Origin: Gemmatimonadaceae bacterium
GTDB taxonomy: Bacteria > Gemmatimonadota > Gemmatimonadetes > Gemmatimonadales > Gemmatimonadaceae
Length of the DNA: 64,000 bases
Direction: 5' to 3'
NCBI GenBank assembly: GCA_013813715.1
Contig: JACCRF010000041.1
Coordinates: forward strand, 124,001-188,000
Position 1 is the stretch's first letter. Each line of letters opens with the position of its first letter. Made by a program: the position numbers and the translations under genes. A model generated the notes under the pieces. It ran no database searches and was not told the DNA's origin. It worked only from the letters and a program-made list of their open reading frames with translations. This document shows positions 25,654 through 35,589 of the stretch, one piece after another.

Positions 25654-26097
25654 ATGTCGCAACTCCTCGCGCGGCTTCAGGGTGACCTGAACGCCTCGCG
25701 AAAGGCACACGACAAGCCGGCGACCCTTCTGCTCGGCACCGTCCTCTCGGAGGTCAAGAACCGCCGCATCGAGCTGAGACGCGACGTCGTGGATCAGGAG
25801 GTCGTGGACGTCCTTCGCAAAGCGATCAAGAAACGCCGGGAGTCGGTGGAGGTGTACGACAAGGCGGGCCGCAGCGATCTGGCAGACAAGGAGCGCGCCG
25901 AGGCCGCGGCGCTCGACAAGTACCTTCCCCCGTCTATAAGCGATGACGAGATCCGCGCGGCCATAGCGGCTGTGATAGGCGACGGCGCGACAACCATCGG
26001 AGCTGTGATGGGGAAGGTGCTTCCCAGGTTCAAGGGTCGAGCGGAAGGCGGCACTATTAACGCAATCGTACGCGAGGAGCTGGGCAAACAGGGGTGA
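25654..26097 (+). CDS. yqeY: GatB/YqeY domain protein
   Basis: 147 residues from ATG 25654. LLARLQGDLNASRKAHDKPATLLLGTVLSEVKNRRIELRRDV, SVEVYDKAGRSDLADKERAEAAALDKYLPPSISDDEI and the C-terminal MGKVLPRFKGRAEGGTINAIVREEL match YqeY, a stand-alone version of the tRNA-binding tail domain of GatB. A role in tRNA-dependent amidation is suspected for the family but not shown. The rpsU-yqeY order, often followed by dnaG, is widespread. Confidence 0.93.
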   Translation: MSQLLARLQGDLNASRKAHDKPATLLLGTVLSEVKNRRIELRRDVVDQEVVDVLRKAIKKRRESVEVYDKAGRSDLADKERAEAAALDKYLPPSISDDEIRAAIAAVIGDGATTIGAVMGKVLPRFKGRAEGGTINAIVREELGKQG

Positions 26098-26120
26098 TCA
26101 CGCAGCGCTCGCAGGAAACG

Positions 26121-26163
26121 ACCCGGATTGGCGACAACATTCGCCAGTTCGGGTTTTTGTTTA
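26121..26163 (+). terminator. Intrinsic terminator after yqeY
   Basis: ACCCG pairs with CGGGT and, inside, TGGCGA pairs with TCGCCA around the loop CAACAT, followed at once by TTTTTGTTT. It ends the rpsU-yqeY unit one base before the mutS2 ATG, so partial readthrough or a promoter within yqeY must feed mutS2. Confidence 0.8.
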
Positions 26164-26164
26164 G

Positions 26165-28555
26165 ATGAACGCGCATGCACTTGGCGTACTCGACTATGCC
26201 GCGGTGATCGAGCTTGTCGCTGGTCGCGCGTCGTCCGCTCTTGGCGCGGAACGCGTACGCGCGTCCCTGCCGTCCCGCGACCGGGCGTGGATCGAGCGCG
26301 AGCATGCGAGACTGTGGGCGATGCGCGCCCCTGTAGATGGCGAGATGTCATGGCGTCCGCAGCAGCTCGCCGATATCCGGCCGTCGCTCGAGCGGCTTCG
26401 CGTAGAGGGGGCTGCGCTGGCGGCTGCCGATTTCGTCGGCATCCGCACGCTGCTCGGCGGCTCGCGACTCACGGCGGAATCGTTTCGCGACGCCCGCATT
26501 CCCGCGGTCACGCTGGCGCTGCTGAAACCCGAGATTGACGCGCTCATGGTCGCCGGTGGCGAGGAGAAGTCGATCGACGCTGCGATCGACGATGACGCCA
26601 ACGTGCGCGACGATGCGTCGCCTCTCCTCCGCCGCGTGAGGTGCGAGCTGCGCGGCGCCCAAGGCGAGCTGGTAAAGCTGCTCGAGCGCATCGCGGGCAG
26701 GCTGGAGTCGCATCATCGGGTGCCCGACATGTCGGTGACGGTGCGCAACGGTCGCTTCGTCATTCCGATTCGGCGCGAGGGCCGCGCGGTCGTCGGCGGG
26801 ATCGTTCACGACACCTCGAGCACTGGGGGCACTCTCTTTGTCGAGCCGCCCGCGGCAGTCGAGGCGGGCAATCGCATCCGCGAGCTACAGGCCGAGGAGC
26901 TGCGCGAGATCGATCGCATTCTTCTCGCGCTGACCGACGTCCTCCGTCCCGTGCGCGAGCCGATGTCAGCCTCACTTGGGGCGATGGTGACGCTCGACGC
27001 ACTGTATGCGCGCGCGCGGTTTGCGATCGAGCTCAGGTGCGGGCTCATCGAGTTCGGCGATCCGACCGACGGTTTCGCAATTCTCGGCGGGCGGCACCCG
27101 TTGCTCGTCGCGCAGGGGCTCGACGTCGTTCCATTCGATCTTGTCCTGGATGCGACGGAACGAACGCTACTCATCTCCGGACCCAATACCGGCGGCAAGA
27201 CTGTGCTTCTGAAATCGCTGGGACTGTTCGCGGCGATGGCGCAGGCCGGGTTTCCGGTACCTGTGGGCGGCGAGTCGAGACTCGCGATATTCGACGACGT
27301 GTACGCCGATGTCGGCGATGAACAGTCCATCAGCTCGAGCCTCTCGACCTTCAGCGCGCACTTGAAGAACCTCGCCGAAGTGCTTCGTTCGGCGACTTCG
27401 GCTTCGCTCGTGCTGATCGATGAGCTTGGGTCGGGAACCGATCCCGTCGAGGGAGCCGCGCTTGGCGGCGCGGTTCTCGAAGCCCTCACTGCGCGCGGCA
27501 GTCTCTCGGTCGCGACGACTCACCTCGGTGCGCTCAAGGAGCTCGCGGCTGAAGTTCCGGGAGTCGTCAACGCGTCGTTGCAGTTCGACGCGGTCGCGCT
27601 GGGGCCGACCTATCGCCTGATCAAGGGGATTCCCGGCCGGTCGTACGGGCTCAGCATCGCGCGGCGGCTCGCATTCCCGGAAGACGTGCTCGCGCGCGCT
27701 GAGGCACGGCTGCCAACCGGTGAAAGGGATGTAAATGCGCTGCTCGCCGAGCTGGAGCATCGCGAGCAGCTACTCCACGCAAAGGAGCGGGAGGCCGAGG
27801 AGATTTCCGAGGACGCGAAATCGCGCGCGCGCCGCGTTGCCGAACGCGAGCAGGCGGTTCGAGACCGCGAGCGGAACGCCGAGCGTGACGCGAGGAAGGA
27901 GGCCAGGCGGCTGTTCCTCGACGCCCGTGCGGAAGTCGACCGCACGATCAGCGATCTCAAGTCATCGGCGACAGAAGCCGCCGACGAGGCGGCCCGCGAA
28001 GCGCGCCGCCGAATGGAACGGCTCGCTGCGTCCGAGAGCAGCGCGCTCGCGGCGCTCGATGAGCCCCAACGCCCGGGCACAACGGGCGAAGCTCCAGTGC
28101 GCGCGGGCCCACTATCGCCGGGCGACTACGTCTCGGTCGAAACGCTCGGCGGACGCACGGCACGCGTCGTGGAATTCCGGGACGACGATGCCGTGGTCGC
28201 AGTAGGCTCGGTCAAGCTTTCCGTTCCGCGACACACGCTCTCGCTGGCTGCTGCCCCGCCGGCGGGTGAGCGCGTCCCTGTCACGATTCGCGGTGACATC
28301 CCCGAGGTGGAGGCTCGCACAGAGATAGATCTGCGCGGCATGCGCGCCGTCGAGATAGAGGACATGTTGATGCAGGCGGTGGACTCGGCGGTGCGCGCCG
28401 ATCTGAAGTCGCTTCGCATCATCCATGGAAAGGGCACCGGCGCACTTCGCGAGCGTGTGGCCGAGATGCTGCGAAAGGAGAGCCGCGTCACAAGTTTCCG
28501 GCTGGGCGCCTGGAACGAAGGCGGCGCCGGTGTCACCGTGGCGGAGCTCGCGTGA
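26165..28555 (+). CDS. mutS2: MutS2 family ATPase/endonuclease (RqcU-like)
   Basis: 796 residues. The MutS core contains the clamp/lever domain, then Walker A SGPNTGGKTVLLKSLG, VYADVGDEQSISSSLSTFSAHL, Walker B LVLIDELGSGTDPVEGAALG and VATTHLGALKEL. A long charged coiled-coil (about 520-640) leads to a KOW-like stretch (YVSVETLGGRTARVVEF) and a C-terminal Smr domain (IDLRGMRAVEIEDMLMQAVD ... IIHGKGTGALRERV). The N-terminal mismatch-recognition domains of MutS are absent. Family members suppress recombination or rescue collided ribosomes. The stop overlaps the dnaG GTG by 4 nt. Confidence 0.94.
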   Translation: MNAHALGVLDYAAVIELVAGRASSALGAERVRASLPSRDRAWIEREHARLWAMRAPVDGEMSWRPQQLADIRPSLERLRVEGAALAAADFVGIRTLLGGSRLTAESFRDARIPAVTLALLKPEIDALMVAGGEEKSIDAAIDDDANVRDDASPLLRRVRCELRGAQGELVKLLERIAGRLESHHRVPDMSVTVRNGRFVIPIRREGRAVVGGIVHDTSSTGGTLFVEPPAAVEAGNRIRELQAEELREIDRILLALTDVLRPVREPMSASLGAMVTLDALYARARFAIELRCGLIEFGDPTDGFAILGGRHPLLVAQGLDVVPFDLVLDATERTLLISGPNTGGKTVLLKSLGLFAAMAQAGFPVPVGGESRLAIFDDVYADVGDEQSISSSLSTFSAHLKNLAEVLRSATSASLVLIDELGSGTDPVEGAALGGAVLEALTARGSLSVATTHLGALKELAAEVPGVVNASLQFDAVALGPTYRLIKGIPGRSYGLSIARRLAFPEDVLARAEARLPTGERDVNALLAELEHREQLLHAKEREAEEISEDAKSRARRVAEREQAVRDRERNAERDARKEARRLFLDARAEVDRTISDLKSSATEAADEAAREARRRMERLAASESSALAALDEPQRPGTTGEAPVRAGPLSPGDYVSVETLGGRTARVVEFRDDDAVVAVGSVKLSVPRHTLSLAAAPPAGERVPVTIRGDIPEVEARTEIDLRGMRAVEIEDMLMQAVDSAVRADLKSLRIIHGKGTGALRERVAEMLRKESRVTSFRLGAWNEGGAGVTVAELA

Positions 28556-30372
28556 TTCCCGATGAGGTGGTCGAGCAGGTGCGCGAGGCTGCCGACATCG
28601 CCGGGATCATCGGAGAATACGTTTCCCTCAAGCGAACCGGTGCCGATTTCCGCGGGCCGTGTCCGTTCCATCAGGGCACGCGCCGTAATTTCTCGGTGTC
28701 ACCTTCGAAGAGGATGTACCACTGCTTCGTCTGCGGCGAGAGCGGAGACGTTTTCAAGTTCCTGACGAAGCGGCTTGGTATGGACTGGCCAGAAGCCGTG
28801 AAGCTCGTCGGCGAAAAGGCGGGGATCGAGGTTGCCGACACGAAAGTCCGGCATGAAGGCCCGGATCCGCGCGAACCGATGTGGGAGCTCCACGCAACGG
28901 CGGCCGCGTATTTTCAGAAGACGCTATGGGATGATGCTGTCGCCGGCCAGGCGCGGGACTATCTAGCCGAGCGCGGCGTGTCCCGCGCGGTGGCAGACGA
29001 CTTCGGTCTCGGATTCGCCCCGCGCGAGATAGGCCTCATGCGCACGTACATGAACGGCCTCGGCTTCGACGATACGCGAATGCTCGAAGCCGGTCTTCTA
29101 GTGATGAATGACCAGGAGAGCGAGCCACGCCCGCGCTTCAGAAGCCGGCTGATGTTCCCGATCCTCGATGTCATGGGCCGCAATGTGGGCTTTGGCGGGC
29201 GGGCACTTGGCTCGTTCGAGCCAAAGTACCTCAACTCCGCCGAATCGGCGGTGTTCTCCAAAGGCAAGCTCCTCTACGGACTCAACCGCTCGCGGAACGC
29301 GATAAGGCGGGCCGATCGTGCAGTCGTCGTCGAAGGGTACTTCGACGCGCTGCGTCTCATGTCTTCCGGTGTCGAGGAAGTCGTCGCGCCTCTCGGCACC
29401 GCCCTTACCGAAGCGCAGGGAGCGCTGCTGCGCAAGTATTCGCGCAACGTCTTTCTTCTATACGACAGCGATGCGGCCGGCCTCAAGGCGACTTTCCGGG
29501 CGGGCGACGAGCTGTTGCGCCAGGGTTTCTCGGTTCGGGTCGTGACGTTGCCGGCCGGTGAGGATCCGGACAGCTATGTGAGGGCCCACGGTGCGGCGGG
29601 CCTGGAGGCTCAAATCGCCGCCGCCATCGACGTCTTCGAGCGAAAAGTCCAGATTCTCGAGAGGGCCGGGTGGTTCGGCGAGCTGCAGAAAAAACGCCGC
29701 GCACTGGATCGGCTGCTCCCAACGATTCGTGCCACCGCCGACGAGATAATGCGCGATCTCTACATCGCGCGCGCCGCCGAGAGCACCGGCGTTGACCGGG
29801 AGATTCTCGTTCGCGAGCTGGGAACTTCGGAAGCGTCGCGCGTCGGCCCCCCAGTAACGCAGCCTCCGCGGGTGCTGGCGCCCGCGATTCGTGGCCGTGC
29901 GCCCGACCGGCGCGAAATGCGGCGGGATTCGGGGACGTCGGCCGAGCGTGAGCTGGCGAGGGCGATGCTTTTCGTGCGCTCGCGCGTCGAGAGCATAGCG
30001 GAGCGCGTCGGGCCGGACTCGTTTCGGCATCCGCATTTTCGCGCGATCTTCGCCGCCCTGCTCGAGCTAGGAGCGGAGGCCAGTATCGACGAGCTGGCGG
30101 CGTCTCTCGATGTCGATGCTCTTGCCACGGCCGAGGAGTTGCTTCGGGAAGGAGGGGCGATCATGAATGCTCCGCGCACCATTGACGACTGCCTCGCGCG
30201 CCTCCACGTGCGCGACCTCGAGGAACGGGCGAGTGAGATAGCCCGCCTGCTGCCCCTGGCGGCGGAAGCGGAAAAACTGGCGTTGCAGGAAGAGCGCGAT
30301 ACACTGGTGGTGGAGATGCGGGCTTCGGGAAAGATGTCTTACAAGGCGTTCCGCAGAGGGCGCTCACGCTGA
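28552..30372 (+). CDS. dnaG: DNA primase DnaG
   Basis: 606 residues from GTG. The CHC2 zinc motif uses C37, H40, C58, C61 (CPFH ... CFVC). The primase core includes YLAERGVSRAVADDFGLGFAP and GRNVGFGGRALG. The TOPRIM catalytic site is VVVEGYFDALRL (Glu) and LLYDSDAAG (Asp pair). The C-terminal helicase-binding region (about 440-600) is helical and divergent. DnaG makes RNA primers at the replication fork. No rpoD follows, unlike the common rpsU-dnaG-rpoD macromolecular-synthesis operon. Confidence 0.95.
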   Translation: MIPDEVVEQVREAADIAGIIGEYVSLKRTGADFRGPCPFHQGTRRNFSVSPSKRMYHCFVCGESGDVFKFLTKRLGMDWPEAVKLVGEKAGIEVADTKVRHEGPDPREPMWELHATAAAYFQKTLWDDAVAGQARDYLAERGVSRAVADDFGLGFAPREIGLMRTYMNGLGFDDTRMLEAGLLVMNDQESEPRPRFRSRLMFPILDVMGRNVGFGGRALGSFEPKYLNSAESAVFSKGKLLYGLNRSRNAIRRADRAVVVEGYFDALRLMSSGVEEVVAPLGTALTEAQGALLRKYSRNVFLLYDSDAAGLKATFRAGDELLRQGFSVRVVTLPAGEDPDSYVRAHGAAGLEAQIAAAIDVFERKVQILERAGWFGELQKKRRALDRLLPTIRATADEIMRDLYIARAAESTGVDREILVRELGTSEASRVGPPVTQPPRVLAPAIRGRAPDRREMRRDSGTSAERELARAMLFVRSRVESIAERVGPDSFRHPHFRAIFAALLELGAEASIDELAASLDVDALATAEELLREGGAIMNAPRTIDDCLARLHVRDLEERASEIARLLPLAAEAEKLALQEERDTLVVEMRASGKMSYKAFRRGRSR

Positions 30373-30387
30373 CAGGGAGAAGAGATC

Positions 30388-31095
30388 ATGCAGAGTGAAG
30401 TAGATGCATTACTGTCGCTTCAGGAAGACGACACCAGAATCGCCGAGCTGGAGGCCCGGCTGCACGCGCTCGATCCGCGGCTGACGGCGCTCGACCGGAA
30501 GAAGGAGGCAGCGGCGGGAGCGCTCGCGCGCGCGAAGACGGCCGTCGAGACGGAGGAGCGGCGGCAGCGCGACCTGCAGGGCAAGATTGCCCAGCACAAG
30601 GCGATGCAGGAGAAAAATCTCGCGCAGTTCGACGCTGTGAAGCGGCTGAGGGAGGCGACCGCGGCGATGGCACAGGTGGAATCGGCGCGCCGCATCATCG
30701 CCGACGACGAGAGCGAGCTTCAGGCGCTCGGTCGCCGCCTGGCGGAAATGCGGGCAACGGTAGCGGCGAACGAGGCAGCACTCGCTGCCGTCGAGGCAGA
30801 GCAGGCGGACGCACGCGAGTCCATCCGCAATGAGCGCGCGGAGATCGAAGCAGCGCTCGAGGGGGCGCGCAACGAGCGAGGCGGAAAGACGGGCGCGGTG
30901 TCGCGTCCACTGCTCGGGAAATACGACCGGATTCGCACGCGCCGCCCGAAAGCGCTGTACCCCCTGCGGGGCGATTCGTGCGGCAACTGCGACACCGCCA
31001 TTCCGATGCAGCGCCGAAACCACATGTCGGTCGGCGGCCCAATCGACATCTGTGAAGCCTGCGGTGTTCTCCTGTATCGCGCGGCGAGCGCTTGA
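30388..31095 (+). CDS. C4-type zinc-ribbon coiled-coil protein (PF02591 family)
   Basis: 235 residues with a good GGAGAAG site. Residues 1-165 form a long antiparallel coiled coil rich in E/A/R/L. The C-terminus has CGNCDTAIPMQRRNHM ... IDICEACGVLLY, two CxxC pairs forming the zinc ribbon. This is the CdsZ/Cj0706-like family found widely next to DNA-replication genes. Its role is poorly known (nucleic-acid binding is presumed). The position between dnaG and recJ fits that. Confidence 0.88.
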   Translation: MQSEVDALLSLQEDDTRIAELEARLHALDPRLTALDRKKEAAAGALARAKTAVETEERRQRDLQGKIAQHKAMQEKNLAQFDAVKRLREATAAMAQVESARRIIADDESELQALGRRLAEMRATVAANEAALAAVEAEQADARESIRNERAEIEAALEGARNERGGKTGAVSRPLLGKYDRIRTRRPKALYPLRGDSCGNCDTAIPMQRRNHMSVGGPIDICEACGVLLYRAASA

Positions 31096-31127
31096 GGCTT
31101 TTCACCGCCGCGCATTAGGTTCCATGC

Positions 31128-32882
31128 GTGAGCGGAGCCACTGCATTTCCGGAAACCGCCAGCTCGCGCGCCAGCGCGCGCTGGATTGTCCCCCGGCCTC
31201 CCGACCGGGATGCCGTCGCAGCCTTGTGCGCGGCGCTCCAGCTTCCCGAGCCGGTGGCGAATCTTCTCATTATTCGCGGCCACGGCGAGGATGAGTCCGC
31301 GCGTCGCTTTCTTCGTCCGAGGCTCGACCAGCTTCACGACGCACTGCTGCTGAAGGGCGCCGAAAAGGCGGTGGAACGCCTCGCTCGTGCGACTGCGGGG
31401 AAGGAAACCGTACTGATCCACGGCGACTATGACGTGGATGGCATCTCGTCGACGACGATGCTGACGCGCGTGCTCCGCGAGTTCGGGGCCAACGCGATTC
31501 CGTTCATTCCCCGCCGCCTCGAAGACGGCTACGACCTCGGTCACGCGGGCGTCCGCGCTGCAATCGAGGCACGGGCCGCTGTCGTGGTCACCTGTGATTG
31601 CGGGACGAGCGCGGTCGAGCCGGTGAAAGAACTCTGCGAAGCGGGCATCGACGTAATAATCACCGACCATCACCTGCCCGGCAGTGCGCTGCCCGAGTGC
31701 CTCGCCGTGCTCAATCCGCGGCAGGACGGATGCGACTACCCGGATAAGGATCTCGCCGCCGTCGGCGTCGCGTTCAAGCTGTGCCTCGCGCTCGCGAAAC
31801 GGCTGGGCAGGAACGACGCGTTCATCTGGGCGATGCTCGACCTGGTGGCGCTCGCGACCGTCGCCGACGTCTCGCCGCTCCGCGGCGAAAACCGGATCCT
31901 CGTGCGCTACGGTTTGAGGATGCTCGACAGGACGCGCAACATCGGGCTGCGAGCCATGATCCGGGCTGCGGGGCTCGACGGAAAAGCGATTACCGCTGGA
32001 AGGGTCGGGTACATCCTTGCTCCGCGTCTCAACGCTGCGGGCCGCATCGGTCACGCGATGCGCGGTGTTGAGCTTCTCATGAGCGAGGATCAGCATCACG
32101 CGAACAGCATCGCGCGCGAGCTCGAGGAGTTGAACGAGCGGCGGCAGCAGCTCGACCGCGCGACGCTCGAACAAGCGCGGGAGATGGTCGCGACGCTCGA
32201 TCTCGATCGCACCTTCGGCATCGTGCTCGCACGCGACGGCTGGCACCCCGGAGTAATCGGAATCGTTGCGTCCCGGCTCGTCGAGGAGTTCGGGCGACCG
32301 GTGATTCTCATTGCGCTGGAGGGCGGGCAGGGCAAGGGATCAGGCCGCAGCATCCAGGGGTTCAACCTGCACGGCGCGTTAATGCAATGCAGCGACGTGC
32401 TGCTGCGTTTCGGCGGTCACAAGGCGGCAGCCGGCGTCACGATCGACCCCGCACGTGTCGAGGAGTTCGCGCGGCGCTTCAACGATGTCGCCACGTCGTT
32501 GCTTACGCCTGACGATCTCGTGCCGGAAGTCAGAATAGATCTCCAGGTCGCGATCGAGTGCGCGGACGACGAGCTCGAGAAGATGCTTCGTCATTTCGAA
32601 CCATTCGGCGTTGGCAATCCGATGCCGATTCTCGTCGCGCGCGGTGTCACCATCGCAGCTCCGCCACGAGTCGTCGGAAAAGACGGTCTCAAGCTGCGGC
32701 TGACTGCGGGAGCTGGATACCTCGAGGCGATTGGATGGGGAATGGGGCCGCGCGTCGCTGAATTCGACGTCGGATCGACGGTAGATGTCGCGTTTCGGCT
32801 CGACCGCGACGAGTATCGCGGGGAGAGCCGGCTGCAGGCGCGCATTGCCGACATCCGGCCGCAGCAGCCGCCGGCCGGCTGA
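31128..32882 (+). CDS. recJ: Single-stranded-DNA-specific exonuclease RecJ
   Basis: 584 residues from GTG. The DHH-family motifs are VLIHGDYDVDGISSTTML (I), VVTCDCGTSA (II), IITDHHLPG (III) and the ATVADVSPLRGENR region (IV). The DHHA1 part has RLNAAGRIGHAM, WHPGVIGIVASRLVEEFGRPVI, GKGSGRSIQGFNLHGAL and FGGHKAAAGVTI. A C-terminal OB domain follows. It degrades ssDNA 5' to 3' in RecF-pathway repair and mismatch repair. The stop is 3 nt before rsmD. Confidence 0.95.
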   Translation: MSGATAFPETASSRASARWIVPRPPDRDAVAALCAALQLPEPVANLLIIRGHGEDESARRFLRPRLDQLHDALLLKGAEKAVERLARATAGKETVLIHGDYDVDGISSTTMLTRVLREFGANAIPFIPRRLEDGYDLGHAGVRAAIEARAAVVVTCDCGTSAVEPVKELCEAGIDVIITDHHLPGSALPECLAVLNPRQDGCDYPDKDLAAVGVAFKLCLALAKRLGRNDAFIWAMLDLVALATVADVSPLRGENRILVRYGLRMLDRTRNIGLRAMIRAAGLDGKAITAGRVGYILAPRLNAAGRIGHAMRGVELLMSEDQHHANSIARELEELNERRQQLDRATLEQAREMVATLDLDRTFGIVLARDGWHPGVIGIVASRLVEEFGRPVILIALEGGQGKGSGRSIQGFNLHGALMQCSDVLLRFGGHKAAAGVTIDPARVEEFARRFNDVATSLLTPDDLVPEVRIDLQVAIECADDELEKMLRHFEPFGVGNPMPILVARGVTIAAPPRVVGKDGLKLRLTAGAGYLEAIGWGMGPRVAEFDVGSTVDVAFRLDRDEYRGESRLQARIADIRPQQPPAG

Positions 32883-32885
32883 TTC

Positions 32886-33407
32886 GTGCGGATAGTGGCG
32901 GGCCGGTGGCGGGGGAGGAGGATTGAGGCACCCCCAGGGGCCGCGGTGCGTCCGACGCTCGACAGCGTACGGGAAGCGTGGATGAGCATTCTCCAGATGC
33001 AGCTTCCGCTGGCACGCGTGGTCGATCTCTTCGCGGGTTCCGGCGCCCTCGGGCTCGAAGCTTTGTCGCGCGGCGCGCAATCGGCTGAGCTTGTCGAGAA
33101 GGATCCGCGGTCGCTTCGCGTATTGAAAGAAAACGTTGCGCAGCTCGGAGCGGAGGCGTCGGTCACAATTCGTCGCGCCGATGCGCTGCGCTTTGCCGAA
33201 ACTCTGCCGGCGCGCGCGTTCGATATCGCCTTCGCCGATCCACCGTACTCCGCGGGCTACGCGGCGAAGCTGGCGGAGATCTGGAAGCGTACGCCGTTCG
33301 CGCCGATAATGAGCGTGGAACATGCAACGCAGGAAAAGATGCCCGATGGCGGCGAGACGAGGCGTTACGGATCCACCGCGATCACCTTTTACCGCAGCGA
33401 GGTTTAG
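32886..33407 (+). CDS. rsmD: 16S rRNA (guanine966-N2)-methyltransferase RsmD
   Basis: 173 residues from GTG. MRIVAGRWRGRRIEAPPGAAVRPTLDSVREAWMSIL is the diagnostic N-terminus. VVDLFAGSGALGLEALSRGA is the SAM loop and IAFADPPYSAGY the NPPY-type catalytic motif. It modifies G966 in the 30S P site. It precedes coaD by one base, the classical rsmD-coaD pair. Confidence 0.94.
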   Translation: MRIVAGRWRGRRIEAPPGAAVRPTLDSVREAWMSILQMQLPLARVVDLFAGSGALGLEALSRGAQSAELVEKDPRSLRVLKENVAQLGAEASVTIRRADALRFAETLPARAFDIAFADPPYSAGYAAKLAEIWKRTPFAPIMSVEHATQEKMPDGGETRRYGSTAITFYRSEV

Positions 33408-33408
33408 C

Positions 33409-33906
33409 GTGCCGACAACCGCGATCTACGCGGGCAGCTTCGATCCGATCACTCGCGGCCATGAAGACCTGATCCAGCGCAGCTGCGAGTTCGTCGATCG
33501 GCTCGTCGTCGCCGTCGCCGACAACAGCGCCAAAAAACCGCTCTTCAGCCCCGACGAGCGGGTCGACCTGATCAGGCGCGCCGTCGGCGACGATCCATGC
33601 GTCGAGGTGATGCAGTTCCGAGGGCTCCTCGTCACGTTCGCGCGGGAGGTCGGCGCGTCGCTCATCATCCGCGGCCTTCGCGCGGTGAGCGACTTCGAAT
33701 ATGAGTTCCAGATGGCGCTGATGAATCGCAATCTTTCGCCCGGATTGGAGACCGTGTTCATGGTGCCGTCGGTCGAAACGACCTATATCAGCTCGAGCAT
33801 CATCCGCGAGATCGCCCAGTTTGGCGGATCGCTCGAAGGGCTCGTACATCCCTCAGTCGCGCAAGCCCTGGTCGAGAAGTACAAGATCGGCAACGCGGGC
33901 CGATGA
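33409..33906 (+). CDS. coaD: Phosphopantetheine adenylyltransferase CoaD
   Basis: 165 residues. The frame is open into rsmD, but GTG at 33409 begins exactly at the conserved [19 protein letters not shown] with the TxGH-like nucleotide site. Also present are [44 protein letters not shown] and [25 protein letters not shown] (the ISSS-x-x-R ATP motif). It makes dephospho-CoA from 4'-phosphopantetheine and ATP. The stop overlaps pta, which uses CoA, by 4 nt. Confidence 0.95.
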   Translation: MPTTAIYAGSFDPITRGHEDLIQRSCEFVDRLVVAVADNSAKKPLFSPDERVDLIRRAVGDDPCVEVMQFRGLLVTFAREVGASLIIRGLRAVSDFEYEFQMALMNRNLSPGLETVFMVPSVETTYISSSIIREIAQFGGSLEGLVHPSVAQALVEKYKIGNAGR

Positions 33907-34838
33907 CCGGCTTCGTCGAGACCGTCCGCCGACGCGCGGCCGCTCTCGACAGAACGATAGTATTCCCGGAGAGCCACGATCCCCGAATCCTCGAGGCCGT
34001 CACCCTGCTGGCACGGTCGCGGATCGTTCGGCCCGTGCTCGTGCTCGATCCGGCGGCGCCGGAGACTCACCCGGCCGCCCGTGCAACCGGCGCCGCGACG
34101 ATCGTGTGTGACGAATCGCGCCCGCTCGATTTCGCCGACCTTCTGGTTGCGCGCGGAACCTTCGACGGATGTGTCGCCGGAGCCGTCTACACCACGGCGG
34201 AGGTGCTCCGCGCGGCGATCAAAATCATCGGGCCCGCTCCCGGCGTCAGCACCGTGTCGAGCGCCTTCTATATGGTCGCCGGTCGCGACTGGGAAGCGAG
34301 TTCCGCGGTGCTGACATTCACCGACTGTGCCGTTGTTCCCGCGCCGACAGCCGATCAGCTCGCCGACATCGCCGCCGCCGCCGCCGCCGATCGGCGCCGG
34401 ATCGTGGGGGATGAACCCAGGGTCGCCCTTCTCTCCTTCAGTACGGCCGGCAGCGGCAGCGGCCCCTCCGTTGATGTGGTGAGGCAGGCTGTCGCAATCA
34501 TCCGCGAACGCGACCCGTCCCTCACAGTGGACGGAGAATTGCAAGGTGACGCCGCATTGATACCTTCGGTTGCCGCCCGGAAGTCGCCGGACAGCACTGT
34601 GATGGGCGACGCCAATGTGCTGGTGTTTCCTTCGCTCGATGCCGGCAACATCGCTTACAAGCTCGTGCAGCGGCTCGGTGGAGCGCGCGCAATCGGGCCC
34701 GTGCTTCAGGGGCTTGCGAGGCCTGCCGCCGATCTCTCGCGCGGCGCGCAGCCGGAGGACATTATTAACGTTGCCGCAGTCACTGCGCTGCAGACGCTTG
34801 ACGCGCCGGCAGGCGAACACATTCGGAGACAAGCATGA
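33903..34838 (+). CDS. pta: Phosphate acetyltransferase (short form)
   Basis: 311 residues, equal to the catalytic PTA_PTB domain only; the N-terminal regulatory part of the E. coli enzyme is absent. Motifs: [52 protein letters not shown]-type ([23 protein letters not shown]), [15 protein letters not shown] and [45 protein letters not shown]. It interconverts acetyl-CoA and acetyl-phosphate. No ackA lies beside it. The stop overlaps the STAS gene. Confidence 0.93.
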   Translation: MTGFVETVRRRAAALDRTIVFPESHDPRILEAVTLLARSRIVRPVLVLDPAAPETHPAARATGAATIVCDESRPLDFADLLVARGTFDGCVAGAVYTTAEVLRAAIKIIGPAPGVSTVSSAFYMVAGRDWEASSAVLTFTDCAVVPAPTADQLADIAAAAAADRRRIVGDEPRVALLSFSTAGSGSGPSVDVVRQAVAIIRERDPSLTVDGELQGDAALIPSVAARKSPDSTVMGDANVLVFPSLDAGNIAYKLVQRLGGARAIGPVLQGLARPAADLSRGAQPEDIINVAAVTALQTLDAPAGEHIRRQA

Positions 34839-35167
34839 GTTTCGCGATCACCAGGCAGGGCGAAGTCGTCGTAGTCGATGTCGAGGGTCAGCTCATCGTC
34901 GGCAACAGGCAGGAGCTGAAACAGAAAGTCCTCGACGAGCTCGAGAAGGGCGCCAAGCAGTTCCTGATAGACTTCAGTCAGACCGGATACATCGACAGCT
35001 CCGGGCTGGGCGTACTTGTATCACTCTCCAAGAAGATCCGCGAGCAGGGAGGTGAGCTTCGACTCGCCAACCTCAACGACGATCTCCAGACGCTCTTTGA
35101 GCTCACCAAGCTCGATACCCTCTTCCAGATCTCGGACACGCGGGAGCGCGCACTCGAGAGCTTTTGA
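34835..35167 (+). CDS. STAS-domain anti-anti-sigma factor homologue
   Basis: 110 residues, ATG overlapping the pta stop by 4 nt. The STAS fold is clear: [70 protein letters not shown]. The DSSGLG segment carries the serine that partner kinases phosphorylate in SpoIIAA/RsbV proteins. The HATPase protein and the SpoIIE-type phosphatase encoded next complete a partner-switching set. The final effector is not visible. Confidence 0.92.
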   Translation: MSFAITRQGEVVVVDVEGQLIVGNRQELKQKVLDELEKGAKQFLIDFSQTGYIDSSGLGVLVSLSKKIREQGGELRLANLNDDLQTLFELTKLDTLFQISDTRERALESF

Positions 35168-35589
35168 TGGGTGAAAAAAGCGTCGCGCTGGATGTCGAGA
35201 TTCCCAGCGACGTCAAATACATTGAAAAAGTCATAGAGCTCGCGGCGCTTCGGTGTCGCGAGCTTCACGTTCCCGCCAGGAAATGCTCACTGAATGTGCG
35301 AGTTGCGCTCGCCGAAGCGCTCTCGAACGCGATCCTCCGCGGAAACGCGACCGGCGACGGCAAGCGCGTTCGCGTTCGCGCCACGGTCAGCGATGACGAG
35401 GTCGTGTTCGACGTCTTTGACGATGGTCCGGGATTCGATCTAGCTGCGCCCAGGGCGGACCCCACGACTCCCGAGAACCGTCTCAAGGAGGAGGGCCGGG
35501 GCCTCTATCTCATGGGCCGGCTGATGGATCGAGTCGAGCGATTCACGTCGGAGGGCAACGTCGTCCGTCTCACGCTGAGGCGGAAGTGA
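35167..35589 (+). CDS. RsbW/SpoIIAB-like HATPase (anti-sigma-type serine kinase)
   Basis: 140 residues; ATG shares a base with the preceding TGA. GHKL ATPase motifs: N box VRVALAEALSNAILRGN (E-A-x-x-N), G1 VFDVFDDGPGFD, and G2 EGRGLYLMGRLMDRV. The predicted role is to bind a target and phosphorylate the STAS protein. The C-terminus overlaps the phosphatase gene by 4 nt. No cognate SigB/SigF-type sigma factor is adjacent. Confidence 0.9.
   Translation: MGEKSVALDVEIPSDVKYIEKVIELAALRCRELHVPARKCSLNVRVALAEALSNAILRGNATGDGKRVRVRATVSDDEVVFDVFDDGPGFDLAAPRADPTTPENRLKEEGRGLYLMGRLMDRVERFTSEGNVVRLTLRRK

Noticed and set aside
30720-32246. 508-codon minus-strand open frame opposite the zinc-ribbon gene and recJ
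   Set aside because: Antisense to two genes with strong family motifs; no domain and no plausible start site.
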